Origin: VAZQ01 sp963821505
GTDB lineage: Bacteria > Pseudomonadota > Alphaproteobacteria > Rhizobiales > Xanthobacteraceae
Assembly: GCA_963821505.1 (NCBI GenBank)
Contig: CAWGEH010000002.1
Span: 1 to 64,000, forward strand
Reading direction: 5' to 3'
DNA length: 64,000 nucleotides
The notes beneath the pieces are model-generated. The model saw nothing but the letters and a program-made list of their open reading frames with translations, was not told the origin of the DNA and did not search any database. Below, one piece after another: positions 35,388 to 45,203 of this stretch. The translations under genes and the position numbers were made by a program. How positions within the stretch are numbered: the stretch's first letter is position 1; each line of letters opens with the position of its first letter.

Positions 35388-35663
35388 ATGTCGCTGCCGA
35401 CGGCACTCGCGATCTATTTCATCATCTGGTGGACAGTGCTGTTCGCCGTCCTTCCCTGGGGGGTACGCAGCCAACACGAAGAGGGGGCGATCACCCCTGG
35501 CAGCGATCCCGGCGCACCGGCAATCCCGAGACTCAGGCGGAAACTCTTCTGGACGACGGTGGTTGCGGGTGTCGTCTTCGTATTATGGTATGTCGTTTAC
35601 ACCTATCGCTTGATTACCCTCGACGATCTCGCCGCCGTCCTCGGCGTGAAGCTCCCGGAGTAG
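35388..35663 (+). CDS. DUF1467 family small membrane protein
   Basis: This 91-residue protein has two membrane spans, one at residues about 6-24 (ALAIYFIIWWTVLFAVLPWG) and one at about 52-72. VRSQHEEGAITPGSDPGAP lies between them, the typical DUF1467 pattern. The gene is regularly found between mce and proS in this order. Its function is unknown. Start at ATG 35388. Confidence 0.85.
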   Translation: MSLPTALAIYFIIWWTVLFAVLPWGVRSQHEEGAITPGSDPGAPAIPRLRRKLFWTTVVAGVVFVLWYVVYTYRLITLDDLAAVLGVKLPE

Positions 35664-36164
35664 CTGCGCCTGAGTTCGAAACGGAGCGCGTGGCGATGAC
35701 GAGGATTGCGCTGACGTCGGTCCTGCGCGTCACTCTCGAGTTCATGCTCGCGCCGCGGTCCAAAAAAAGAGCAGGGCCCGAAGCCCTGCTCCCAAAACTC
35801 AAATCGACTAACGGCTAGCGTCCGCCTCGAATGTTTCTGTTATCGATCGAGACGGCTTTGCGGCTTTTTGGGCCGGCTTGTCCTCCCAAGACTTGGACCG
35901 CGTGGTCCGACAGCGCGCTGGCGTCTCGCGCGCCTGACCTTCGCAATCTTCACGCTATCCGATCTCGTTTGACTTGTCACCGAAAAGTAAAACAGCGGAG
36001 CGGCGTGAAATCGATCCACGGCGGTTTGCGGCGCACCATAACGTTGGACGGGCATCACAAAAGCTGACGTGATGGCCAGTCGGAAGGCTTTGATAGCCCT
36101 TGTCTTTTTGTCGTCGATCCGGTTTGACTCATGGACCCGAAGGCAAGCGATTCCCGAACGACCC
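35664..36164. other. Gap between DUF1467 gene and proS with a minus-strand terminator
   Basis: There is no convincing protein gene on either strand; the readings present (for example 78 and 108 residues) have no family-like features. The clear element is an intrinsic terminator oriented for the minus strand (35769-35791), which implies that a minus-strand transcript ends here. A plus-strand promoter for proS should also lie here, but I cannot place it. Confidence 0.5.
35762..35791 (-). terminator. Rho-independent terminator for a minus-strand transcript
   Basis: Read on the minus strand, GAGCAGGGC - TTCGG - GCCCTGCTC is a perfect 9-bp stem with a stable TTCGG loop. It is followed directly by seven T (plus-strand A at 35762-35768). 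On the plus strand the stem is followed by CCAAAAC, so it would not terminate that way. Confidence 0.85.
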
Positions 36165-37484
36165 ATGCGCCTGTCCCGCTACTTCCTGCCAATCCTGCGA
36201 GAGACGCCGAAAGAGGCGGAGGTCGTGTCGCACCGGCTCATGCTGCGCGCGGGCCTCATCCGCCAGGAGGCGGCGGGAATTTATGCCTGGCTGCCACTCG
36301 GCTTGCGCGTGCTCAAGAAGATCGAGCAGATCGTGCGCGAGGAGCAGGATCGCGCCGGTGCCCTCGAGCTGCTGATGCCCACGCTGCAACTCGCCGAGCT
36401 TTGGCGCGAGAGCGGACGCTACGACGCCTACGGCCCCGAGATGCTGCGTATCAAGGATCGGCACGAACGCGAGATGCTCTATGGGCCGACCAACGAGGAC
36501 ATGATTACGGAAATCTTCCGCGCTTATGTTCGCTCGTATCGCGAATTGCCGAAGATCCTTTATCACATCCAATGGAAATTCCGCGATGAGCAGCGGCCGC
36601 GTTTCGGCGTGATGCGCGGACGCGAGTTTCTGATGAAGGACGCCTATTCCTTTGATCTGGACGAGGCCGCTGCCCGAATTTCCTACAACAAGATGTTCGT
36701 CGCTTACCTGCGAACCTTCGCGCGAATGGGCCTCAAGGCGATCCCGATGGCGGCCGAAACCGGGCCGATCGGCGGGGATTTGTCGCACGAATTCATCATT
36801 TTGGCGCAGACCGGCGAGTCCAGCGTCTTCTGCCACAGAGACGTGCTCGATCTGCCCATTCCCGGCGAACACATCGACTATGACGCGGACCTGACGCCAC
36901 ATATCCGCCCGTGGACCAGCCTTTATGCCGCCACCGAGGATGTGCATGACCCCGTCCGCTTCGAGCAAGACGTTCCTGCCGACAAGCGCCTGCAGACCCG
37001 CGGGATCGAGGTCGGGCAGATTTTCTATTTCGGGACCAAGTATTCCGAGCCGATGAAGGCCGTGGTTGCCGGACCTGACGGTGTGGAGCGGCCGATCCAC
37101 GGCGGCTCCTATGGAGTTGGCGTGTCGCGCCTGGTTGCCGCCATCATCGAAGCATTCCACGACGATGCCGGCATCAAATGGCCCGAGGCGGTGGCGCCGT
37201 TCAAGGCCGCGATCCTCAATCTCAAGCAGGGCGGGGCCGATACGGACGCTGCCTCCGAGCAGCTCTACCGCGAGCTCACGGCCAAAGGCGTCGAGGTCCT
37301 CTATGACGATCTCGACCAGCGGCCGGGCGCGAAATTCGCCACCGCCGACCTCATCGGCATCCCCTGGCAAGTCCTGATCGGGCCGAAAGCGCTGGCCGAA
37401 GGCAAGGTGGAGGTCAAGACGCGGGCCGACGGCACTCGCGAGCTGATGAGCCCGGGCGATGCCGTCAAGCGACTGGCGTCGTGA
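36165..37484 (+). CDS. proS: Proline--tRNA ligase, short alphaproteobacterial type
   Basis: This 439-residue class II synthetase has the N-terminal SRYFLPILRETPKEAEVVSHRLMLRAGLIRQ segment and motif 2 (IQWKFRDEQRPRFGVMRGREFLMKDAYSF). Motif 3 (HGGSYGVGVSRLVAAIIE) and the anticodon-binding domain (VEVLYDDLDQRPGAKFATADLIGIP) follow. It lacks the roughly 180-residue INS editing domain found between motifs 2 and 3 in E. coli ProRS, so Ala-tRNA(Pro) clearance must be done in trans. I choose ATG 36165 (MRLSRYFLP); an upstream frame has no homology-like character. Confidence 0.97.
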   Translation: MRLSRYFLPILRETPKEAEVVSHRLMLRAGLIRQEAAGIYAWLPLGLRVLKKIEQIVREEQDRAGALELLMPTLQLAELWRESGRYDAYGPEMLRIKDRHEREMLYGPTNEDMITEIFRAYVRSYRELPKILYHIQWKFRDEQRPRFGVMRGREFLMKDAYSFDLDEAAARISYNKMFVAYLRTFARMGLKAIPMAAETGPIGGDLSHEFIILAQTGESSVFCHRDVLDLPIPGEHIDYDADLTPHIRPWTSLYAATEDVHDPVRFEQDVPADKRLQTRGIEVGQIFYFGTKYSEPMKAVVAGPDGVERPIHGGSYGVGVSRLVAAIIEAFHDDAGIKWPEAVAPFKAAILNLKQGGADTDAASEQLYRELTAKGVEVLYDDLDQRPGAKFATADLIGIPWQVLIGPKALAEGKVEVKTRADGTRELMSPGDAVKRLAS

Positions 37485-37563
37485 AGCCGCAGGCTTTCCG
37501 CAGCCCCGGCCAGGGCCTGAAACGGCCAGAATCGTGTGAAATCGGGGGGTGGGGAACACATTG

Positions 37564-38824
37564 ATGAACGAGCCAAGCAGCACCCACCCTTTCGCCCCGT
37601 TCGAATGGATGCTTTCGCTGCGCTATTTAAGGGCGCGGCGGCAGGAGGGATTCATCTCGGTCAATGCCGGATTTTCCTTCCTGGGGATCATGCTCGGCGT
37701 CGCCACCCTCATTATCGTGATGGCGGTGATGAACGGCTTCCGCAAGGAACTGCTCGACAAGATTCTGGGCCTGAACGGGCACCTGTTGATCCAACCGCTG
37801 GAACAGCCGTTGACCGACTGGGAGGCGGTTGCGGAGCGCATTTCCAAGGTGCCCGGCGTCACGCTCGCCGCGCCGATCGTCGAGGGCCAGGCCCTGGCAT
37901 CCTCGCCGTTCAATGCCTCCGGCGTCCTGGTGCGCGGCGTGCGGGCTGCCGACCTGGCCAAGCTTCCCTCGGTTGCCGCGAACATCCGGCAGGGCACGCT
38001 CGAAGGCTTTGACGCAGCCCAGGGAGTGGCGATCGGAAGGAGGCTCGCCGATCAACTCTCGCTGCGGGTGGGCGACAGCGTAACCCTGGTTGCCCCGCGC
38101 GGGGCGGTGACGCCGATGGGGACCACACCGCGGATCAAGCCCTACAAGGTCGCGGCGGTCTTCGAGGTGGGCATGTCTGAATACAACTCCGCCTTTGTGT
38201 TCATGCCGCTTCCGGAAGCGCAGGCTTATTTCAACCGCGCCGGTGACGTGACCGCCGTCGAGGTCTATGTCGACAACCCGGACCAGATCGACCGTTTCCG
38301 CAAGCTCATTACCGAGGCCGCGGGCCGGCCGATCTTCATGATCGACTGGCGCCAACGCAACTCCACCTTCTTCAACGCGCTGCAGGTCGAGCGCAACGTG
38401 ATGTTCCTGATCCTGACGATCATCGTCATCGTGGCGGCGTTCAACATCACGTCCGGCCTGATCATGCTGGTGAAGGACAAGGGCCGCGACATTGGCATTC
38501 TGCGCACCATGGGGGTGACTCAGGGCGCCATCATGCGGGTGTTCATGATGACCGGAGCCTCGGTCGGCGTGGTCGGCACACTGGTCGGCTTTCTGCTCGC
38601 GCTGCTGGTATGCCTCAACATCGAATCGATCCGCGGGTTCCTCTCGTGGCTCACCAATACCGAACTGTTCTCGCCCGAGCTCTATTTCCTGTCGAAGCTG
38701 CCCGCCGACCTCGACGCCGGCGAGACCACGGCCGTCGTGGTGATGGCGCTCGCGCTGTCGTTGTTGGCGACGCTCTATCCGGCTTGGCGCGCGGCGCGCC
38801 TCGATCCGGTCGAGGCGCTGCGCT

Positions 38825-38832
<8 letters not shown>
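37564..38832 (+). CDS. lolC: Lipoprotein-releasing ABC transporter permease LolC/LolE
   Basis: This 422-residue inner-membrane protein has one N-terminal span, a periplasmic domain (about 55-265) and three C-terminal spans, the LolC/E arrangement with an FtsX-like domain. Motifs are FEWMLSLRYLRARRQEGFISV at the start and LVKDKGRDIGILRTMG before the C-terminal helices. Only one LolC/E gene is present before lolD, as is usual in alphaproteobacteria with a single homodimeric permease. It overlaps lolD by eight bases. Confidence 0.92.
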
Positions 38833-39568
<736 letters not shown>

Positions 39569-39926
39569 TGCGACGCGAAGCGCGGACGGGGCGCTGAACT
39601 CGCTGCCTCCGTTGTCATCGCCGTGCACCAGGCGGCGGATGTCGTCGCCCTCCAACCGTCGATGGGCATCCCTCGCGAGGGCCTGCCGTGATCGGCCGTT
39701 GGCATCGACCGGTTCCGGAATAACGGAGCCAAGCTCGAACGCGACAACCAACATCTCCGCGACTGGAATTGGGCCGGGCATGAAGAGGGTCCAAGACTTC
39801 CGGCAGCGATGTCTCGGTGGCGTCCTCCCTCTATGAGAACGGCGTGGAAAGGGCACGTGGCCTGTCGAAACGGGCCGCCACGTTAACCGTCCTTGCCACA
39901 CTCCGAACTGCTCCATCGCCCCCAGC
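39569..39926. other. Gap after lolD
   Basis: This gap between lolD and the SOS-type control region at 39927 holds no gene, RNA or terminator I can support. Readings here have no recognisable features. Confidence 0.5.
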
Positions 39927-39968
39927 TTGACTTGGGAACATAACATGAACTATGTTCATGGCCTGTTC
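39927..39968 (+). promoter_or_regulatory. SOS promoter with two mirror-image LexA boxes
   Basis: GAAC-N7-GAAC (39936-39950) and GTTC-N7-GTTC (39954-39968) are each perfect alphaproteobacterial LexA boxes, one per strand, and are exactly symmetric about position 39952. The inner half-sites form CATGAAC-TAT-GTTCATG. A sigma70-like promoter, TTGACT (39927-39932) with an 18-base spacer and TATGTT (39951-39956), overlaps both boxes, so LexA binding would block it. The downstream ORF starts at 39991. Confidence 0.8.
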
Positions 39969-39990
39969 CCAGTTGGTGGAGTGAAAAAAC

Positions 39991-40089
39991 ATGGTCCGCG
40001 CCGTCGTTGAAGAAGCCGCCACGCTCGCCTCGCTGGCGTTATTTCTGGGGATGATCGCAATCTGGGCGCAAGTGATCGCGACGTTGTAG
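39991..40089 (+). CDS. SOS-controlled 32-residue membrane peptide, SidA-like
   Basis: The peptide starts MVRAVVEEAATLASLALF and ends AIWAQVIATL. A short charged N-terminus (Arg3, Glu7, Glu8) is followed by one hydrophobic span (about residues 10-31). GGTGGAG at 39975-39981 gives a good ribosome-binding site nine bases before the ATG. The only control elements in front are the two LexA boxes. Size, topology and control match the idea of Caulobacter SidA, a 29-residue SOS-induced inner-membrane division inhibitor acting on FtsW/FtsN. I cannot claim sequence homology. It precedes dnaE by 183 bases. Confidence 0.6.
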   Translation: MVRAVVEEAATLASLALFLGMIAIWAQVIATL

Positions 40090-40272
40090 GTCGGCGCCGC
40101 AGGCCGAGGGATTTCGTGAACCCCGCGAGCGAGCGACAAAGGCCGGAGGGCCGGAGCCTGGGGAGAACAGCCTGGGGATAAGCCGCATCCTGTCTGCGCG
40201 AGCGGCAGTTACGGTGGACAGCACCTACCCCCGCCCTCACAGTCGCAATGCAGCGAGAATCGCGAGGGTCGA

Positions 40273-43200
40273 ATGCCCGGCTTCGTCCATCTGCATGTGC
40301 ACTCATCCTACTCCCTGCTGGAGGGCGCGTTGACCATCGCGCGGCTGGCCGAGCTCGCCAAGGCCGACCGCCAGCCCGCGCTCGCGCTGACCGACACCGA
40401 CAACATGTTCGGGGCGCTCGAATTCTCCGACAAGATGGCGGGGGCGGGGATCCAACCCATCGTCGGCTGTGCGCTCGCGCTCGATTTTGCCGATCAAGAC
40501 GCGGGAGCGCGCGCTGGAAGCGGCCCGGTGCTGGAACGCCCGCGCATCGTGCTGCTGGCCGCGCGCGAAACCGGCTACCGTAGCCTGATGCGGCTCAACT
40601 CGCGCGCATTTCTCGATACGGCGCCGAACGAGCAGCCGCACCTCAAGCTCGCCTGGCTTGAGGGCGAAACCGAGGGGCTGATCGTGTTGACCGGCGGCCC
40701 GGGCGGGCCGCTCGATGCCGCTATCGTCGCCGGTCAAAGCGATCTGGCGGCCGGACGCTGCGAGGCGTTGGCACGGCTGTTCGGCGATCGGCTCTATATC
40801 GAACTGCAGCGCCACGGCACCCCGGCCGAACGCACAGCCGAGCCGGCGCTCGTCGGCCTTGCTTATGAGCGTGGGATCCCGCTCGTCGCCGCCAACGAGC
40901 CCTTCTTTGCACGGCGGGAAGACTACGAGGCGCATGATGCGCTCATCTGCATCGCCGAGGGTCGGCTGATCGTCGAAACCGACCGGAGGCAGCTCACGTC
41001 CGAGCACCGGTTCAAGACGCGGGCGGAAATGGCAGAGTTGTTCGCTGATCTTCCCGAAGCGATCGCCTCCACGGTCGAGATCGCGCAACGTTGCGCCTTC
41101 CGGCCGCGCGTGCAGGCGCCGATCCTGCCGCGCTTCTCGGTCGGCCAGGAGGGCGGTACGGTCGACGAGGCGGCGGAGCTGCGCGCGCGCGCGGAGTCCG
41201 GACTCGAACGCCGCATCAAAAGTCATGGGGTCGCGCCCGGCCGAACCGTCGAAGACTATCGCGAGCGCTTGGCCTTCGAGCTCAACGTCATCGAAGGCAT
41301 GAAATATCCCGGTTACTTCCTCATCGTCTCCGATTTCATCCAGTGGGCGAAGGGGCAGGGCATTCCAGTCGGGCCGGGGCGCGGTTCGGGCGCGGGCTCG
41401 CTGGTCTCCTATGCCCTCACCATCACCGATCTCGACCCGATGCGCTTCGAACTCCTGTTCGAGCGCTTTCTCAATCCCGAACGGGTATCGATGCCCGATT
41501 TCGACATCGACTTCTGCCAGGACCGGCGTGACGAGGTCATCAGCTACGTGCAGGAACGCTACGGCCGCGACCGGGTGGCGCAGATCATCACCTTCGGAAC
41601 GTTGCAGGCGCGCGGCGTGCTGCGGGACGTCGGGCGCGTGCTGCAGATGCCGTACGGCCAGGTCGACAAGTTCTGTAAGCTCGTGCCGCAGAACCCGCTC
41701 AACCCCGTCACGCTCGGCCGCGCCATCGACGACGAGCCGCGGCTGCAGGCGGCGCGCGACAGCGAGCCGGTGGTCGCCCGCGCCTTCGATATCGCGCAAA
41801 AGCTCGAAGGGCTGCACCGCCACGCCTCGACTCACGCCGCCGGGATCGTCATCGGCGAGCGGCCGCTCACCGAAATGGTGCCGCTCTACCGCGATCCGAA
41901 ATCCATGATGCCGGTGACCCAGTTCAACATGAAATGGGTCGAGCAGGCGGGCCTGGTGAAATTCGACTTCCTTGGCCTCAAGACGCTGACCGTGCTGGCG
42001 ACAGCAGTGGCGCTCCTGCGCAAGCGCGGCGTCGACATCGATCTCGCCGCTGTTCCGCTCGATGACGAAAAAACCTATGCCATGCTCGCGCGCGCCGAGG
42101 CGGTGGGTATCTTTCAACTGGAAAGTCAGGGGATGCGGCGCGCCCTGCTGGACATGCGGCCGGACCGTTTCGAGGACATCATCGCGCTGGTCGCGCTCTA
42201 CCGGCCGGGTCCGATGGCCAATATCCCGACCTACTGCGCGCGCAAGCACCGCATGGAGGAGCCCGACTACATTCATCCCAAGCTGGAGCCCATCCTGCGG
42301 GAGACGTTCGGGGTGATCGTCTACCAAGAGCAGGTGATGCAGGCCGCGCAAATCCTTGCCGGCTATTCGCTTGGCGAAGCCGACCTGCTGCGTCGCGCGA
42401 TGGGAAAGAAAATTCGCAGCGAGATGCAGAAGCAGCGCAGCCGATTCGTGTCCGGCTGCGTCGCGCGCGACATCGAACGCGGTCAGGCCGAAACGATTTT
42501 CGAATTGCTCGAGCGTTTTGCGGATTACGGCTTCAACAAGAGCCACGCGGCAGCCTATGCGCTCGTGGCCTATCAGACCGCCTATATGAAGGCGAACTAC
42601 CCCGTGGAATTTATCGCGGCCTCCATGACCCTCGACATGGGAAATACGGATAAGCTCTCGGAGTTTCGAGCCGAGGCCGAGCGCCTCGGCGTCAAGGTCG
42701 AGCCGCCGTCGGTCAACCGTTCAGGCGTCGCCTTCGATGTCGAAGGCAATACGATCCAATACGCGCTCGCCGCGCTCAAGGGGGTCGGCCGCCAGGCAGT
42801 CGAGGCGATCGTCGAGGCGCGCGGCGAACGGCCGTTCGCCGATCTTTCCGATTTCGCCGGTCGCATCAACCCGCGCGCCGTCAACAAGCGTGTGCTCGAG
42901 AGTCTCGCCGCCGTAGGCGCGTTCGATACGCTCGAAGGAAATCGCGCGCGCGCGTTCGCGGGCGTCGACGCGATGATCGCGACGGCGCAACGCGCCCATG
43001 ACGATGTCGTCGTAGGACAATCGGAACTGTTCGGTGGCGGCTCGTCGCCGACGCCACTTGCGCTCGGCCACGTGGAGCCGTGGCTTGCGGCCGAGCGCCT
43101 GCAGAAAGAGTTCGACGCCATCGGCTTCTTTCTTACCGGCCACCCGCTCGACGATTACGCCGCCACCCTCAAGCGCATGCGGGTGCAGTCGTGGGCCGAG

Positions 43201-43725
43201 TTTGCGCGCGCGGTGCGCGCGGGCGCGAGCGCGGGCCGGGTGGCCGGCACCGTGGTCGCGCGCACCGAGCGGCGCACGCGCAGCGGCAGCAAGATGGGCA
43301 TTATCGGGCTCTCCGATCCGACGGGACACTACGAGGCGGTCGTATTCTCGGAAGGGCTGGCGCAATTCCGCGACCTGCTCGAGCCCGGTGCGGCGGTGCT
43401 GCTGATGGTTTCGGCCGAGCTGCAGGGCGAGGACGTACGCGCGCGCATTCAGATGGTGGAGCCGCTCGACCAGGCGGCGGCCAAGCTCTCCAAGGGACTG
43501 CGCGTCTTTCTGCGCGGAGAGACGCCGATCGAGAGCGTCGCCAAGCGACTCGAAGGCCCGGCGTCCGGCCGTTCGGCACAGGACAACGGCGAGGTCGCGC
43601 TGGTGCTGATGCTGGGGGAAGGCACCGAGGTCGAGGTCAAGCTCCCCGGGCGTTTCAAGGTCTCCCCGCAGATCGCCGGCGCCATCAAGGCGGTGCCCGG
43701 GGTGGTAGCCGTCGAGGCCGTGTAA
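40273..43725 (+). CDS. dnaE: DNA polymerase III subunit alpha
   Basis: This 1150-residue replicative polymerase (DnaE1) opens with the PHP domain (GFVHLHVHSSYSLLEGAL). The C-family polymerase core has PGRGSGAGSLVSYAL and PDFDIDFCQDRRDEVI with catalytic Asp residues. LLRRAMGKK and FNKSHAAAYALVAYQTAYMKANYP follow, then the HhH and OB-fold domains (GRVAGTVVARTERRT near residue 980). Length and order are normal. Start at ATG 40273. Confidence 0.97.
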   Translation: MPGFVHLHVHSSYSLLEGALTIARLAELAKADRQPALALTDTDNMFGALEFSDKMAGAGIQPIVGCALALDFADQDAGARAGSGPVLERPRIVLLAARETGYRSLMRLNSRAFLDTAPNEQPHLKLAWLEGETEGLIVLTGGPGGPLDAAIVAGQSDLAAGRCEALARLFGDRLYIELQRHGTPAERTAEPALVGLAYERGIPLVAANEPFFARREDYEAHDALICIAEGRLIVETDRRQLTSEHRFKTRAEMAELFADLPEAIASTVEIAQRCAFRPRVQAPILPRFSVGQEGGTVDEAAELRARAESGLERRIKSHGVAPGRTVEDYRERLAFELNVIEGMKYPGYFLIVSDFIQWAKGQGIPVGPGRGSGAGSLVSYALTITDLDPMRFELLFERFLNPERVSMPDFDIDFCQDRRDEVISYVQERYGRDRVAQIITFGTLQARGVLRDVGRVLQMPYGQVDKFCKLVPQNPLNPVTLGRAIDDEPRLQAARDSEPVVARAFDIAQKLEGLHRHASTHAAGIVIGERPLTEMVPLYRDPKSMMPVTQFNMKWVEQAGLVKFDFLGLKTLTVLATAVALLRKRGVDIDLAAVPLDDEKTYAMLARAEAVGIFQLESQGMRRALLDMRPDRFEDIIALVALYRPGPMANIPTYCARKHRMEEPDYIHPKLEPILRETFGVIVYQEQVMQAAQILAGYSLGEADLLRRAMGKKIRSEMQKQRSRFVSGCVARDIERGQAETIFELLERFADYGFNKSHAAAYALVAYQTAYMKANYPVEFIAASMTLDMGNTDKLSEFRAEAERLGVKVEPPSVNRSGVAFDVEGNTIQYALAALKGVGRQAVEAIVEARGERPFADLSDFAGRINPRAVNKRVLESLAAVGAFDTLEGNRARAFAGVDAMIATAQRAHDDVVVGQSELFGGGSSPTPLALGHVEPWLAAERLQKEFDAIGFFLTGHPLDDYAATLKRMRVQSWAEFARAVRAGASAGRVAGTVVARTERRTRSGSKMGIIGLSDPTGHYEAVVFSEGLAQFRDLLEPGAAVLLMVSAELQGEDVRARIQMVEPLDQAAAKLSKGLRVFLRGETPIESVAKRLEGPASGRSAQDNGEVALVLMLGEGTEVEVKLPGRFKVSPQIAGAIKAVPGVVAVEAV

Positions 43726-43870
43726 TGCGTGGGCGGCCGCTGTTCTCGCCGTCCAAATCTCAGGGCTAGGGCACTTCTGGTTCAAGTGTAGCCCCAGCGC
43801 AGGTCCCTCAGGAAAGGCCACCGTGAACCGGACCGATCGTGCGCCAGCTACGCAGCGATCCAGGTGATCC

Positions 43871-43899
43871 TTGCGCCGGCCGATTCATGCCTATATAAG
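43871..43899 (+). promoter_or_regulatory. Probable rpsB promoter
   Basis: TTGCGC (43871-43876), a 17-base spacer and TATAAG (43894-43899) make a plausible sigma70 promoter. Transcription from about 43906 would give a 105-base leader before rpsB, long enough for S2 autoregulation; I see no defined leader structure. Confidence 0.5.
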
Positions 43900-44010
43900 C
43901 CCGGTCATCTCACACGCGGACCTTGGCCTCAACAGCCGTCCGGTGGCTCGTTCCGACCGCAAGGTCGGGCGCAGCTCACGGGTCCGCGGCGGCTCAACCG
44001 GAGAACACAT

Positions 44011-45003
44011 ATGGCGCTTCCGGACTTCTCCATGCGTCAGCTTTTGGAGGCTGGCGTTCATTTCGGCCATCAGGCCCATCGCTGGAATCCGAAGATGTCG
44101 GAATACATCTTCGGCGCCCGCAACAACATCCACATCATCGATCTCGCTCAATCCGTGCCGATGATGCACCGCGCGTTGCAGGCCGTGAGCGACACCGTCG
44201 CAAATGGCGGCCGCATCCTGTTCGTCGGCACCAAGCGCCAGGCGCAAGATGCCGTCGCCGACGCGGCCAAGAAGTCAGCCCAGTACTACGTCAACTCGCG
44301 CTGGCTCGGCGGCACGCTCACCAATTGGAAGACCATCTCGCAGTCGATCGCGCGCCTGCGCAAGCTCGACGAGATGCTGTCGTCGGGCGAGTCCCAGGGC
44401 TACACCAAGAAGGAGCGGCTCACGCTCCAGCGCGAGCGCGACAAGCTCGACCGGGCGCTCGGTGGCATCAAGGATATGGGCGGCCTGCCCGACCTCCTGT
44501 TCGTCATCGACACCAACAAGGAGGACATCGCCATCAAGGAAGCGCGGCGCCTTGGCCTGCCGGTCGCCGCGGTCGTCGATACCAATTGCGATCCCGACGG
44601 CATCACCTATGTCGTGCCCGGCAATGACGACGCCAGCCGCGCCATCACGCTCTATTGCGATCTCGTGGCGAAAGCCGCAATCGACGGCATCTCGCGAGCC
44701 CAGGGCGAACTCGGCGTCGACACCGGAGCCGCCGCCGAACCGATTGCGGAAGAGCTGCCGCGGCCAGCCGACGGACCCGGATACGAGGTGCTGTCCGGTC
44801 CGCGCGGGGTTGCCGACGACCTCAAGAAGCTCCACCACGTCTCGCCCGCGATCGAGAAGAAGCTCAACGATCTCGGTATCTTCCACTACTGGCAGATTGC
44901 CGGTCTCGGACCCGACGCCGCCCACACGATCGGCGAGGAGGTCGGATTGCCCGCCCGGGTGGAAGGCTGGATCGCGCAGTCGAAGGAATTGACCGCAGAG
45001 TAA
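44011..45003 (+). CDS. rpsB: 30S ribosomal protein S2 with C-terminal extension
   Basis: The product has 330 residues, against about 240 in E. coli. The S2 core has LLEAGVHFGHQAHRWNPKM, YVNSRWLGGTLTNWKTI and FVIDTNKEDIAIKEARRLGLPVAAVVDTNCDPD. After residue about 255 an acidic linker leads to VADDLKKLHHVSPAIEKKLNDLG, a helix-hairpin-helix-like segment found on some rhizobial proteins. ATG 44011 is preceded by a CCGGAGAACAC ribosome-binding region. It heads the rpsB-tsf-pyrH-frr block. Confidence 0.97.
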   Translation: MALPDFSMRQLLEAGVHFGHQAHRWNPKMSEYIFGARNNIHIIDLAQSVPMMHRALQAVSDTVANGGRILFVGTKRQAQDAVADAAKKSAQYYVNSRWLGGTLTNWKTISQSIARLRKLDEMLSSGESQGYTKKERLTLQRERDKLDRALGGIKDMGGLPDLLFVIDTNKEDIAIKEARRLGLPVAAVVDTNCDPDGITYVVPGNDDASRAITLYCDLVAKAAIDGISRAQGELGVDTGAAAEPIAEELPRPADGPGYEVLSGPRGVADDLKKLHHVSPAIEKKLNDLGIFHYWQIAGLGPDAAHTIGEEVGLPARVEGWIAQSKELTAE

Positions 45004-45203
45004 CGCGATTGTCATGTCCGGCACGCAGCTTGCGTAGATCGAAGTGTCCGCGGTGCCGGGCATCGGCGTTTTCATCGCGCTGAACGACGGCGCGGACGGT
45101 ATCGCAACTCGGGCTTGCCCCGGTTGCGCCAATAAATGCCACGTCGGGTAACCCGTCCTTGGCGACAAGCCCGGCCTTTGACGAACAGAGGGATCACGCA
45201 ATC

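Noticed and set aside
35769..35791. Hairpin as a plus-strand terminator of the DUF1467 gene
   Set aside because: The T tract is on the minus strand only; the plus strand continues CCAAAACTC.
39612..39836. Plus- and minus-strand ORFs between lolD and the SOS promoter
   Set aside because: No ribosome-binding site, no recognisable motif and low-complexity Arg/Ser content.
40303..42546. 747-codon open frame antisense to dnaE
   Set aside because: Third-position GC bias keeps the complement open; dnaE on the plus strand is beyond doubt.
45017..45063. CCGGCAC ... GTGCCGG inverted repeat between rpsB and tsf as a terminator
   Set aside because: The loop is too long and there is no T tract.
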